From positions 1-13,345 of the forward strand of contig CAMRVW010000048.1 in the NCBI GenBank assembly GCA_947054185.1: 13,345 nucleotides of DNA, written 5' to 3'. Shown piece after piece: positions 1 to 6,427 of the stretch (position 1 is the stretch's first letter; each line of letters opens with the position of its first letter). A program made the translations under genes and the position numbers. The notes beneath the pieces were generated by a model. The model was not told the DNA's origin and did no database searches. It worked only from the letters and a program-made list of their open reading frames with translations. Source of the DNA: an uncultured Rikenellaceae bacterium. GTDB lineage: Bacteria > Bacteroidota > Bacteroidia > Bacteroidales > Rikenellaceae.

Positions 1-1292
1 GCAATCTCGCCGGTGGGCCATGAGTAATTGATGTCGCCGCGCAGGTGCTTGGAGCTCATCACGCAATAGGCGCCGCCGTAAGACTTACGCAAGATAACGG
101 TAACCTTGGGAACGGTTGCCTCGCCGTAAGCGAAGAGCAGCTTGGCGCCGTGTATGATGATGCCGCCATACTCCTGACCGGTGCCGGGAAGGAAGCCGGG
201 AACGTCGACCAGCGTCACTATGGGTATGTTGAAAGCGTCGCAGAAACGCACGAAACGAGCAGCCTTGCGCGATGCGTTGATGTCGAGCACACCGGCCAGA
301 TACTTGGGCTGGTTGGCGATGATACCCACCGACTGACCGTTGAAACGGGCAAAGCAGGTGACGATATTGGGTGCATAAAGCTTGTGCGACTCGAGTATCT
401 CGCCGCCGTCGACAATGGCCTTGATAACGTCCAAAACGTCGTAAGGCTTGTTGGGATTGTCAGGTATTATCTCGTTAAGGCTGTCTTCCAGACGGTCGAT
501 GGCGTCGGTGCAGACAGAGAGAGGAGCATCCTCGAGGTTGTTCTGAGGCATGTAACTGAGCAACTTGCGTATCATGTCCATGCCCTCGTTCTCGTCTTCG
601 ACCACAAAATGAGCCACACCCGACTTGGTGGCATGAACAGACGAACCGCCGAGCTGCTCTTGGGTGACGGTCTCGCCGGTGACGGTCTTGACCACCTTGG
701 GGCCGGTGACGAACATATAGCTGGTGCCCTTGCTCATGATGATGAAGTCGGTGAGCGCGGGAGAGTAAACGGCACCGCCGGCGCACGGGCCGAAGATGGC
801 CGATATCTGGGGTATCACACCAGAGGCGAGGATATTACGCTGGAAAATCTCGGTATAACCCGACAGCGAGTTGACACCCTCCTGAATGCGCGCACCGCCC
901 GAGTCGTTGATGCCGATAAGGGGCGCGCCGTTCTTCATGGCCATATCCATCACCTTGCATATCTTGGCTGCCAAAGTCTCTGAAAGAGAGCCGCCGAACA
1001 CGGTGAAATCTTGCGCGAAGACATATACCAGACGGCCGTCGATGGTACCGTAACCGGTAACCACACCATCGCCGTAATAGGTCTCTTTCTCTATGCCGAA
1101 GTTGTGGCAACGGTGTTTTACGAACATGTCGAACTCCTCGAACGAACCCTCGTCCAAAAGGGCCTCGATGCGTTCGCGTGCTGTCAGCTTGCCTTTGTTG
1201 TGTTGCGAGTCGATACGTTTCTGACCGCCGCCCTGTTTAGCCTCTTCACGAAGAGAGATCAGCTTTTTTATTTTGTCTGTGTTAGCACTCAT
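1..1292 (-). CDS. mmdA: Methylmalonyl-CoA decarboxylase carboxyltransferase subunit (acyl-CoA carboxylase beta family), 3' end off the left edge
   Basis: This encodes the carboxyltransferase subunit of a biotin-dependent acyl-CoA (de)carboxylase. It moves the carboxyl group of (S)-methylmalonyl-CoA to the biotin carrier, giving propionyl-CoA. About 430 residues are in the window; the family is usually about 510-520, so roughly 85 are missing. Visible crotonase-fold motifs are DSGGARIQEGV (about residues 130-140), FGPCAGGAVYSPAL (about 167-180), TGPKVVKTVTGE (about 196-207), and VDVPGFLPGTGQEYGG in the second half, which binds the acyl-CoA/biotin. The ATG at 1292 gives the normal family N-terminus (MSANTDKIKKL). 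No Shine-Dalgarno site is visible; the upstream 20 nt are A-rich. It lies 74 nt downstream of mce, which favours methylmalonyl-CoA decarboxylase over propionyl-CoA carboxylase beta. In relatives, biotin-carrier and sodium-pump subunits usually follow; they would lie beyond the left edge (inference). Confidence 0.93.
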   Translation of the reverse strand, partial: MSANTDKIKKLISLREEAKQGGGQKRIDSQHNKGKLTARERIEALLDEGSFEEFDMFVKHRCHNFGIEKETYYGDGVVTGYGTIDGRLVYVFAQDFTVFGGSLSETLAAKICKVMDMAMKNGAPLIGINDSGGARIQEGVNSLSGYTEIFQRNILASGVIPQISAIFGPCAGGAVYSPALTDFIIMSKGTSYMFVTGPKVVKTVTGETVTQEQLGGSSVHATKSGVAHFVVEDENEGMDMIRKLLSYMPQNNLEDAPLSVCTDAIDRLEDSLNEIIPDNPNKPYDVLDVIKAIVDGGEILESHKLYAPNIVTCFARFNGQSVGIIANQPKYLAGVLDINASRKAARFVRFCDAFNIPIVTLVDVPGFLPGTGQEYGGIIIHGAKLLFAYGEATVPKVTVILRKSYGGAYCVMSSKHLRGDINYSWPTGEI

Positions 1293-1366
1293 GGTGTTAT
1301 ACTGTTTTTTTTAATGCAAAGCCCCCGACCGTGCATCCTGGCCGGAGACCTTACCTGTGTTGGTTT
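1293..1366 (-). other. mce-mmdA spacer with imperfect stem-loop
   Basis: On the minus strand the spacer holds CTCCGGCC, a 9-nt loop, then GGTCGGGG. This can form eight pairs, two of them G-U. The RNA then continues into an A-run just before the mmdA start, so it does not look like an intrinsic terminator. It may be a processing or stabilising hairpin inside the operon transcript (inference). Confidence 0.35.
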
Positions 1367-1777
1367 TTACTTGTTCTTATCTTCGCAAAGCTCTGTCAGC
1401 ACACTGTTGGTGCTTTTGGGATGAAGGAAAGCGATGGTCATGCCTTCGGCGCCGGCTCTGGGGGTGGCGTCTATGAGCTTTACACCCTTGTCTTCAGCCT
1501 CTTTGAGGGCGCCCTCTATGTCTTTGACGGCAAATGCCATGTGGTGCATGCCCGGACCCTTCTTCTCGATGAATTTGGCGATCGAACTGTCGGGCGATGT
1601 TGCCTCAAGAAGCTCTATCTTAGTCTGCCCCACCATGAAAAAGGCTGTCTTGACCTTCTGATCGGCAACCTCTTCGATGTTGTAACACTTAAACCCTAAA
1701 ACCTGTTCGTAAAAAGGAATGGCTTTTTCGAGGCTCTCAACGGCAATGCCGATGTGTTCGATGTGTGAAATTTCCAT
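1367..1777 (-). CDS. mce: Methylmalonyl-CoA epimerase
   Basis: This interconverts (R)- and (S)-methylmalonyl-CoA, linking B12-dependent methylmalonyl-CoA mutase to the decarboxylase encoded next. It is a 136-residue vicinal-oxygen-chelate protein with two beta-alpha-beta-beta-beta modules, the usual length. Residues expected to hold the metal are present: H8 (IEHIGIAV), E55 (KIELLE), H78 or H79 (PGMHHMAFAV) and E129 (SVLTELCE). These assignments come from family pattern, not an alignment. The frame stays open upstream to 1846, but the ATG at 1777 starts the conserved N-terminus MEISHIEHIGIAV, while the extra upstream residues are low-complexity, so 1777 was chosen. No clear Shine-Dalgarno site; the upstream region is A/T-rich. 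It is the first gene of the mce-mmdA unit and may have a long structured leader (see 1778-2129). Confidence 0.94.
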   Translation of the reverse strand: MEISHIEHIGIAVESLEKAIPFYEQVLGFKCYNIEEVADQKVKTAFFMVGQTKIELLEATSPDSSIAKFIEKKGPGMHHMAFAVKDIEGALKEAEDKGVKLIDATPRAGAEGMTIAFLHPKSTNSVLTELCEDKNK

Positions 1778-2098
1778 GTTTATAACTGAATTTTGGTTTA
1801 TTGTTTCGTTTGAATTTTTCGCTCCAATCTCGTTTTGCCCACGCATACGCGCTCCGGCATTTCATAGGCATCGCTCTTCCCGCTCATTATTGGCTCGGAA
1901 CATCGTCATATCGCTCCTTGGCCGTTCGAGGCATTGTTTTACATGCCATTTCACAGTCAGAGGCAGGCTCTGACGTACATCCGGCCCCTCGGGCATCATC
2001 CTCCTGCCCATAAACCCTTTCGGGGTCACTCCCTTCAACCGCCTCGGGCCGTTACTCCCCTTCTCTCAGCCGCTTCGGGCATCACTCCATTGGCCTTA
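1778..2098 (-). other. Long structured 5' leader of mce (putative)
   Basis: About 320 nt without a convincing gene lie between the mce start and the best promoter match. Open stretches exist on both strands, but none has a recognisable product. Two clear inverted repeats lie in tandem: GTCAGAG-GCAGG-CTCTGAC at 1956-1974 (7-bp perfect stem, 5-nt loop) and GGCAT...ATGCC at 1930-1947 (5-bp stem, 8-nt loop). Upstream of these is a set of four small repeated hairpins (1983-2088). From 1800 to about 1920 GAGCG-type words recur without a fixed period. No cobalamin riboswitch B12-box was recognised by eye, though B12 would be a sensible ligand for this pathway. Confidence 0.4.
1983..2088 (-). repeat. 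Four imperfect copies of a ~19-nt hairpin motif
   Basis: Read on the minus strand, motifs of the form GGAGTgAtGCCCGAagCGG start at 2088, 2058, 2032 and 2001, spaced 30, 26 and 31 nt. Each can fold into a small stem; the third has CCC-GAAA-GGG and the fourth GCCC-GAG-GGGC. The stem bases vary between copies while the CCGA loop core stays. It lies inside the putative mce leader. Confidence 0.6.
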
Positions 2099-2129
2099 CA
2101 AATTTAGCGATTATTATGACACGGCGAAA
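2099..2129 (-). promoter_or_regulatory. Putative Bacteroidetes-type promoter for mce-mmdA
   Basis: On the minus strand, TAAATTTG (2106-2099) matches the Bacteroidetes -7 consensus TAnnTTTG exactly. A TTTC (2129-2126) sits 19 nt upstream, where the -33 TTTG is expected. Transcription would start near 2092. The surrounding 2101-2200 stretch is AT-rich, unlike the GC-rich leader. Confidence 0.5.
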
Positions 2130-2231
2130 TTTTTATTCAATTTATTTGTCGTTTCTTCCGTTTTTACAATAAATTTTCGCAAATATTGCCCTGTAAAGGA
2201 AAAATGTATGAATACGGGAATACCCTATCGC

Positions 2232-2277
2232 AGTAAAGGCATACTTTCATGTCATGAAAAGTCATGCCCGTTTTACT
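2232..2277 (-). terminator. Stem-loop after the GT4 gene, likely terminator
   Basis: A long imperfect inverted repeat begins about 30 nt after the glycosyltransferase stop. AGTAAA, GGCAT, ACTTT and CATG on one side pair with CATG, AAAGT, ATGCC and TTTACT on the other, with one or two bulges and almost no loop. On the minus strand the inner stem is followed by TTTACT. It separates the GT4 gene from the mce promoter. It is nearly symmetrical, so it could act in both directions. Confidence 0.55.
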
Positions 2278-2305
2278 CCGGGCCTCAACCGAGCAACGAC
2301 ATGAC

Positions 2306-3424
2306 TTACATCAGCTTACGATACACGGCATTAAGCTCTGCGGCCACCGCATCGTCGGCAAACCTCGCCGCCCACGAATGCCCCTTTTCCATCATGCTCT
2401 CACGCAAAAGGGTGTCGCCGGCCACAGCCCTCAGCGTCTCTATCATCTCGTCAATATCGTATGGCCCGACATAGGCACACGCATCGCCGCCCGTCTCGCC
2501 AAAGACGCCCCCCTTGGCGGTGATGACCGGCACACCTATGTTGAGTGCCTCCAATATGGGTATGCCGAACCCCTCGAACAGAGATACATACACAAACACC
2601 AAGGCCATGGCATATATCGCCGGCAAGTCACTCATATCCACGTTGTGCAACATGATTATGCGGTCGGCAATGCCTTTCGAGGCGGCATATTCCATTATTG
2701 CGTCGGCATAGGGTGTCTTGCGTCCGCATGCCACCAGCGGCAGGTCTATATTACCCTCGGCCATGGCCTTTACGGTGAGCATAAGGTTTTTACGCTCCTC
2801 TATGGTGCCCACGCTCAGTATAAATGTCTCGGGCAGGCCATACTTGGCTCTCACCGAGGCTATGGCAGCGTCGGCAGGACGTTTGTAAAAGATGGGGTTG
2901 CACCCCTGATAGACAACGTCTATCACCTCTTCGGGAATGTTCCAAAACTCCATCAGGTCGTTTTTGGTCTGATGGCTTATGGCTATCACTCGGTCGGCCA
3001 ACAGGCAGCTCTTCTTGTATTTATAGGCGTAAAGCATGCGGTCGACCTTTTTGTAAAGGTTGGGGTAACGCACGAATATAAGGTCGTGTATGGTGACCAC
3101 GCTCTTGGCACCCGACCGTCTCACATCCAACGGCAGCTCGTTGCTCAGTCCGTGATATATGTCGACCCTGCGGCGGCGTATGTCGTGAGCCATGGACATG
3201 CTGCGCCACAGAGAGGGCGATATGTCGCAGGTGATGCCTGTGGGGGTCACGCACTCCACACGCTCGGGAATGACGAACCCGGCCCTGTTCTCGTCATAGG
3301 CGGAAAAAAGCAGATAGCTGTTGTCGGGATGATATTTGTACATCAACTCAAGGGTGCCTCGGCTGTAATTGCCCAACCCGCTCAAATTGCGAAACATCCG
3401 TTTGGCATCAAACCCGATTCTCAT
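2306..3424 (-). CDS. Glycosyltransferase family 4 (GT-B fold)
   Basis: A 372-residue retaining GT-B glycosyltransferase of the GT4/group 1 type, probably cytoplasmic or membrane-associated, building a surface glycan from a nucleotide sugar. The N-terminal domain begins MRIGFDAKRMF with a glycine-rich GLGNYSR loop at 16-22 (acceptor side). HGLSNELP is at 91-98 and the second-domain start SVGTIEERKNL at 204-214. The donor-binding E-x7-E motif is EGFGIPILEAL at 284-294 (E284, E292), followed by GVPVITAKGGVFGE. No transmembrane segment is obvious. The frame extends upstream to 3538, but the ATG at 3424 fits the family start and the promoter at 3507-3514 lies inside the longer frame. It is a lone gene, divergent from the secreted-protein gene. 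Sugar donor and acceptor cannot be told from sequence alone. Confidence 0.9.
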   Translation of the reverse strand: MRIGFDAKRMFRNLSGLGNYSRGTLELMYKYHPDNSYLLFSAYDENRAGFVIPERVECVTPTGITCDISPSLWRSMSMAHDIRRRRVDIYHGLSNELPLDVRRSGAKSVVTIHDLIFVRYPNLYKKVDRMLYAYKYKKSCLLADRVIAISHQTKNDLMEFWNIPEEVIDVVYQGCNPIFYKRPADAAIASVRAKYGLPETFILSVGTIEERKNLMLTVKAMAEGNIDLPLVACGRKTPYADAIMEYAASKGIADRIIMLHNVDMSDLPAIYAMALVFVYVSLFEGFGIPILEALNIGVPVITAKGGVFGETGGDACAYVGPYDIDEMIETLRAVAGDTLLRESMMEKGHSWAARFADDAVAAELNAVYRKLM

Positions 3425-3506
3425 ATTTTCAACTTTCAATAGTTTAAGAGGCTCCTTCAAAACCTTCAAGAGGCGGCCGACACAGCACTGGCGCTCTCTT
3501 TGCTTG

Positions 3507-3514
3507 CAAATATA
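3507..3514 (-). promoter_or_regulatory. -7 box of the GT4 gene promoter
   Basis: On the minus strand, TATATTTG (3514-3507) matches the Bacteroidetes TAnnTTTG consensus, about 83 nt upstream of the chosen ATG. No clean TTTG is present 19-21 nt further upstream. The leader would be about 75 nt. Confidence 0.5.
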
Positions 3515-3613
3515 ACAAGTTTTTTCAGAAAACGACACCCCTCCGGCAACAATTTACCCCACCGCAACCGTACTCTTTTTCTTGTGCCGAAATGGCTTTT
3601 ACGTCATTATTCA

Positions 3614-3621
3614 TACCTTTG
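3614..3621 (+). promoter_or_regulatory. -7 box of the secreted-protein gene promoter
   Basis: TACCTTTG matches TAnnTTTG. The -33 position 19 nt upstream holds AATG, a weak match. Transcription would start near 3628, so the leader to the ATG at 3652 is about 24 nt. This argues against the in-frame ATG at 3592, which lies upstream of the box. Confidence 0.55.
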
Positions 3622-3651
3622 CAGAAAGCGGGCACAAAATGCAATTTTACC

Positions 3652-4326
3652 ATGAAACACAATGACAGACCATTATTAAGATACCTTGCAGCAATGCTGG
3701 CGGTATTTTTCTCTCACAACATGGCAGCCGGCGGGGCCGAACCGCCGTTTCGTTCGGTCGGGATATCGGCGAGCCTGTTTGCCGAGGCCTTCGCCGCACG
3801 TGACACGCATCAGCAGACGGCCGACACCGTCACATCAGAGCAGATATGCAGTGTGATACAGACCGAATGGGAAGAAAAACTCCGAAGCATGGAGCCCGAC
3901 GAAGCCTCTTCATACAACATTTTCCCCGACTCCCCTTTCGAGGTGTACCCCATACTGGAGTTCCCTTTCGGGCTTATCGCCTGCGGTGTGTACAAGGGGC
4001 ACGAAGAGTACGAATATTGGTTTTTCAACAAGGCCGACTATAAGTTCGTTGCCATGACAGATTCGCCGTTATGCAATTACGTGTCTGACAGCGGATATAT
4101 GGCCACTGTAAGGCATCATAATCACGACTCGCTCACAGACATATCGGTTTACCGGCTGAAAGACGGCGGCATAAAGCTCGTGCACAAATTTGCCGACATG
4201 GAGATAAGCAGCATAGAGCAGGCTTGCTGGGGTGCGGATGCACTTTACATAAGCGGCGAATATGTCACTGACGGTGACGACCCCGACTTCATTCCGACAT
4301 ACCTGAAACTCACGCTGCCGCAATAA
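3652..4326 (+). CDS. Hypothetical secreted/periplasmic protein
   Basis: The family is not recognised. The 224-residue product starts with a signal-peptide pattern: basic MKHNDRPLLR, hydrophobic YLAAMLAVFF, then SHNMAAGGA with likely cleavage around residues 26-29. No lipobox cysteine is seen. The mature part is acidic and rich in aromatic residues (EEYEYWFF near the middle). It alternates short beta-like stretches, as in VYRLKDGGIKLVHKF and ALYISGEYVTDGDDPDFI, so a beta-rich periplasmic or surface domain is plausible. The ATG at 3652 was chosen because it begins the signal peptide and lies just after a -7 box. It is monocistronic: a divergent GT4 gene lies upstream and an 18-bp stem-loop follows its stop by 14 nt. 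Codon use matches the neighbours, so there is no sign of recent transfer. Confidence 0.75.
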   Translation: MKHNDRPLLRYLAAMLAVFFSHNMAAGGAEPPFRSVGISASLFAEAFAARDTHQQTADTVTSEQICSVIQTEWEEKLRSMEPDEASSYNIFPDSPFEVYPILEFPFGLIACGVYKGHEEYEYWFFNKADYKFVAMTDSPLCNYVSDSGYMATVRHHNHDSLTDISVYRLKDGGIKLVHKFADMEISSIEQACWGADALYISGEYVTDGDDPDFIPTYLKLTLPQ

Positions 4327-4340
4327 GGGCGACATAACAT

Positions 4341-4387
4341 AAGCGCACCCTTAACACTCGTTTAAACACAGTGTTAAGGGTGCGCTT
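4341..4387 (+). terminator. 18-bp perfect stem-loop, probable terminator
   Basis: AAGCGCACCCTTAACACT (4341-4358) is perfectly complementary to 4370-4387, with an 11-nt loop. The loop itself holds the palindrome GTTTAAAC (4360-4367). It sits 14 nt after the stop of the secreted-protein gene. Only a short T-tract (CTTTAAA) follows on the plus strand, so it is not a textbook rho-independent terminator. It lies between convergent genes and could work in both directions. Confidence 0.6.
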
Positions 4388-4581
4388 TAAATCACCATCC
4401 TTAAAATCTGTACACCGCCATTAAGACAAAGGAGGCCCCGCATCAAATTAAACCCGACTTCTAAAGCGGCTTTGCGACAGATCAGCGTTCTCAGGCCAAA
4501 GATGAAACTTAGACCGGACAGGTTTAAGTCAAAGCAAGCCGCACATAAGATCACACCTTACTCCGAAGGCAACCTTACGCC
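4388..4581. other. Gene-free spacer with loosely repeated TTAAG/CTTAA words
   Basis: No gene is recognised in this convergent intergenic stretch. Short words recur irregularly (ATTAAG, TTTAAG, ACCTTAC), including two ACCTTAC copies 17 nt apart at 4555 and 4572. In texture it resembles the kdsD-gldE gap, where CTTAAGCGG-type words are frequent, but no long match was found by eye. Confidence 0.4.
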
Positions 4582-4602
4582 AAAAGAGGCTTTATTTAAG
4601 CC
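4582..4602 (-). terminator. Weak intrinsic terminator of the recQ operon
   Basis: On the minus strand, 13 nt past the stop of the acidic-protein gene, GGCTT-AAATA-AAGCC forms a 5-bp stem followed by TCTTTT. Position and T-tract suit a terminator, but the stem is short. Confidence 0.4.
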
Positions 4603-4615
4603 CGCCACGTTGAAA

Positions 4616-5200
4616 TCAGAAGGTGAACAAAAGCCCCTTGCCCTGCTGCAAGGCCTCGTCGTAAAGGTCGCACAGCTCGCCATAGGCCTCCATCCATTCT
4701 TCCGGCTCGGTGTCATCGTCCAAATCGTCAAGCTCTTCTATGGACTCGGCCTCTTCTCTGCCCTCCGTCAATCTGTCGAGGATATCTTCCACCTCATGGC
4801 TTTCCACCAGACCCAGCCCCATCGCACCGGGGTCAACAGTGACATCGTCTATCACCACCTCTCGGCCCAACACCGCAACCTGAGGCTCTTCCAATATATC
4901 CAACTGCCCTATAAGCTCATTGACGGCATCCCACATATAGGCCAGACCCATATCGTCACCCGCATCGTAACAAGCGGTGAGCAATATGTCGAAATAGACC
5001 TGAAGCGTCAGTTCGTCGAACTGCTCTTGCCAGTCGGCACCAAGCTCGTCGCCCGTGTATGGCGATTGCAGGCTGCTGTAATTTTCACATATATACTGCT
5101 TTGCCACTTCGGGGTTTGCAATGCAGGCTTTCATCACCGGCTCGATGGTCGAGTGGAATTTTTCTGTGTCAAACACAAACGCCTTGTGCTCCATACTCAT
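4616..5200 (-). CDS. Very acidic protein of unknown function
   Basis: The family is not recognised. Of 194 residues, by hand count 49 are Asp or Glu and only 8 Lys or Arg, so the predicted pI is very low. The N-terminal two thirds look globular and helical (HSTIEPVMKACI, ELTLQVYFDILLTACYDAG, LAYMWDAVNELIGQLDIL). The C-terminal third holds an acidic tract at about 146-172, then a helix and a hydrophobic end GLLFTF. No signal peptide or membrane segment is seen. The start at 5200 is supported by an AGGAGGAG site 5 nt upstream; a second ATG at 5194 is possible. It is last in the recQ-ksgA-DUF1573 run, 44 nt after the previous gene. A DNA-mimic or a basic-partner-binding protein is possible from charge alone, but this is speculation. 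Confidence 0.78.
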   Translation of the reverse strand: MSMEHKAFVFDTEKFHSTIEPVMKACIANPEVAKQYICENYSSLQSPYTGDELGADWQEQFDELTLQVYFDILLTACYDAGDDMGLAYMWDAVNELIGQLDILEEPQVAVLGREVVIDDVTVDPGAMGLGLVESHEVEDILDRLTEGREEAESIEELDDLDDDTEPEEWMEAYGELCDLYDEALQQGKGLLFTF

Positions 5201-5205
5201 AACGA

Positions 5206-5213
5206 CTCCTCCT
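5206..5213 (-). promoter_or_regulatory. Shine-Dalgarno site of the acidic-protein gene
   Basis: On the minus strand AGGAGGAG ends 5 nt before the ATG at 5200. Most other genes in the window lack such a site, so it is unusual here, and it fixes the start. Confidence 0.75.
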
Positions 5214-5244
5214 GTAATTTATAAAGATTATACTCTATGCACCA

Positions 5245-5592
5245 TCACTCCACCACCCCTCTTATGGCTATGGTCTGCCGTCCGTCGGTGGTCGTAAGGG
5301 TTATCTTTTTATAGAACGCCCCCTTGTCTATGGCATGAAAACGCACCGTCAGCGAGTCGCTCTCGCCGGCCATCACAGGCCTTGACGAAAAGCCGACCTT
5401 GGTGCACCCGCATGCCGTTTGGGCGCCTGTAATCACTATAGGCTTTTCACCGTTGTTTGAAAAGCGAAACACCGCCTCGGTGCGGCTTTTGTGCCTCACA
5501 TGACCCATGTCGAGGCTGGCGCTCTCAAAGCGCAGACCATCACCTGCTCCCAAAGCCGCAGACAGCACTATTGCAAAAAACAGACTTCTCAT
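5245..5592 (-). CDS. DUF1573 domain protein, exported
   Basis: A 115-residue protein of the DUF1573 type common in Bacteroidetes, with an Ig-like beta-sandwich fold related to ASH/MSP-like domains; its biochemical role is unknown. The signal peptide is MRSLFFAIVLSAALGAG, with likely cleavage near residue 16-18. The domain follows at once: FESASLDMGHV, then FRFSNNGEKPIVIT, the hallmark ACGCT (C61, C63), and KKITLTTTDG near the end. It is about as long as the single-domain members. The ATG at 5592 is preceded by AGGAG with a 5-nt spacer. It sits 43 nt after ksgA and 44 nt before the acidic-protein gene, so it is probably co-transcribed. The cysteine pair close to the surface loop may matter, but nothing shows how. 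Confidence 0.86.
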   Translation of the reverse strand: MRSLFFAIVLSAALGAGDGLRFESASLDMGHVRHKSRTEAVFRFSNNGEKPIVITGAQTACGCTKVGFSSRPVMAGESDSLTVRFHAIDKGAFYKKITLTTTDGRQTIAIRGVVE

Positions 5593-5597
5593 AACAA

Positions 5598-5602
5598 CTC
5601 CT
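5598..5602 (-). promoter_or_regulatory. Shine-Dalgarno site of the DUF1573 gene
   Basis: AGGAG on the minus strand, then TTGTT, then ATG at 5592. The spacing and the GTT before ATG match the site of the next gene, which has AGGAGGAG-TCGTT-ATG. Confidence 0.65.
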
Positions 5603-5635
5603 TTTTCATCACATCGTCCCGGGCCTCAACGCCTG

Positions 5636-6418
5636 TCAACCCCTCAAACACTCATCGACAAACCTCGTCAGCTCGACGAACTCTTCGACCCCTAACTTTT
5701 CGGGACGCAGAGCAAAGAACTCGTGATTTCTGTCGCCCACCTGCGGAAATGCGGCGCGTATGGAGTTACGCAAGGTCTTGCGCCGCTGGTTGAACGCTCC
5801 CTTGACCACACGCGCAAAGAGGCTTTCGTCGCAGTCGAGGCTTTTGCGTTCGTTACGCGTGAGCCTTATGACCGCGCTCTTGATCTTGGGCGGCGGGTTG
5901 AACACATTTTCATGCACGGTGAAGAGGTATTCTATATCGTAATAGGCCTGCAAAAAGACGCTCAGTATGCCGTAATCGCGCGTACCGGGCTTCTCGGCAA
6001 TACGCACCGCCACCTCGCGTTGCACCATGCCGACGCACTCGCCCACCAGGTCGCGATGCTCCAGCACCTTGAAGAATATCTGTGACGATATGTTATATGG
6101 GAAATTGCCTATTATATTGACTCCGCCCGGAAACATCTCGGCAAGTGGCAGCTTGAGAAAATCTCCGCTTATGATGCGCGGCGCCATCTCGGGCCACCGT
6201 TCTATCAGATAGTCGACGCTCTCGCGGTCGACCTCGGCGGCACACAGGTCGAGGTCGGCTCGTTCTTTGAGGAACTGTGTGAGCACACCCATGCCGGGCC
6301 CCACCTCCAACGTATGGGGTGTGACATCGCCGCTCAACGCATCGCATATACGACGGGCAACCGACAGGTCGGTCAGAAAGTGCTGCCCCAGTTGTTTCTT
6401 GGCTCTTACAGGCTCCAT
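5636..6418 (-). CDS. rsmA: 16S rRNA dimethyladenosine transferase (RsmA/KsgA)
   Basis: This transfers four methyl groups from S-adenosylmethionine to the two adjacent adenosines near the 3' end of 16S rRNA during small-subunit assembly. It is 260 residues, normal for the family. Motifs in order: KKQLGQHFL (7-15), SAM-binding EVGPGMGVLT (38-47), acidic AEVDRE (61-66, ribose contact), GDFLKL (85-90), catalytic NFPYNISS (105-112), FNPPPKIKSAVIRL (173-186) and FNQRRKTLRN (209-218) in the helical C-terminal domain. The ATG at 6418 is 9 nt after the recQ stop, so the two genes are translationally close. It is also called ksgA. No Shine-Dalgarno site is visible. Confidence 0.97.
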   Translation of the reverse strand: MEPVRAKKQLGQHFLTDLSVARRICDALSGDVTPHTLEVGPGMGVLTQFLKERADLDLCAAEVDRESVDYLIERWPEMAPRIISGDFLKLPLAEMFPGGVNIIGNFPYNISSQIFFKVLEHRDLVGECVGMVQREVAVRIAEKPGTRDYGILSVFLQAYYDIEYLFTVHENVFNPPPKIKSAVIRLTRNERKSLDCDESLFARVVKGAFNQRRKTLRNSIRAAFPQVGDRNHEFFALRPEKLGVEEFVELTRFVDECLRG

Positions 6419-6427
6419 GTCATGATG

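Noticed and set aside
45..983. Long plus-strand open frames opposite mmdA, and similar ones opposite the GT4 gene and recQ
   Set aside because: The minus-strand proteins have full family motifs; the plus-strand frames are antisense shadows in GC-rich coding DNA.
1778..2098. Cobalamin riboswitch upstream of mce
   Set aside because: No B12-box or typical core was recognised by eye; the structures seen are simple repeated hairpins. A model search would decide.
3592..3651. Longer start for the secreted-protein gene at 3592
   Set aside because: It would place the -7 box inside the coding region and bury the signal peptide 20 residues in.
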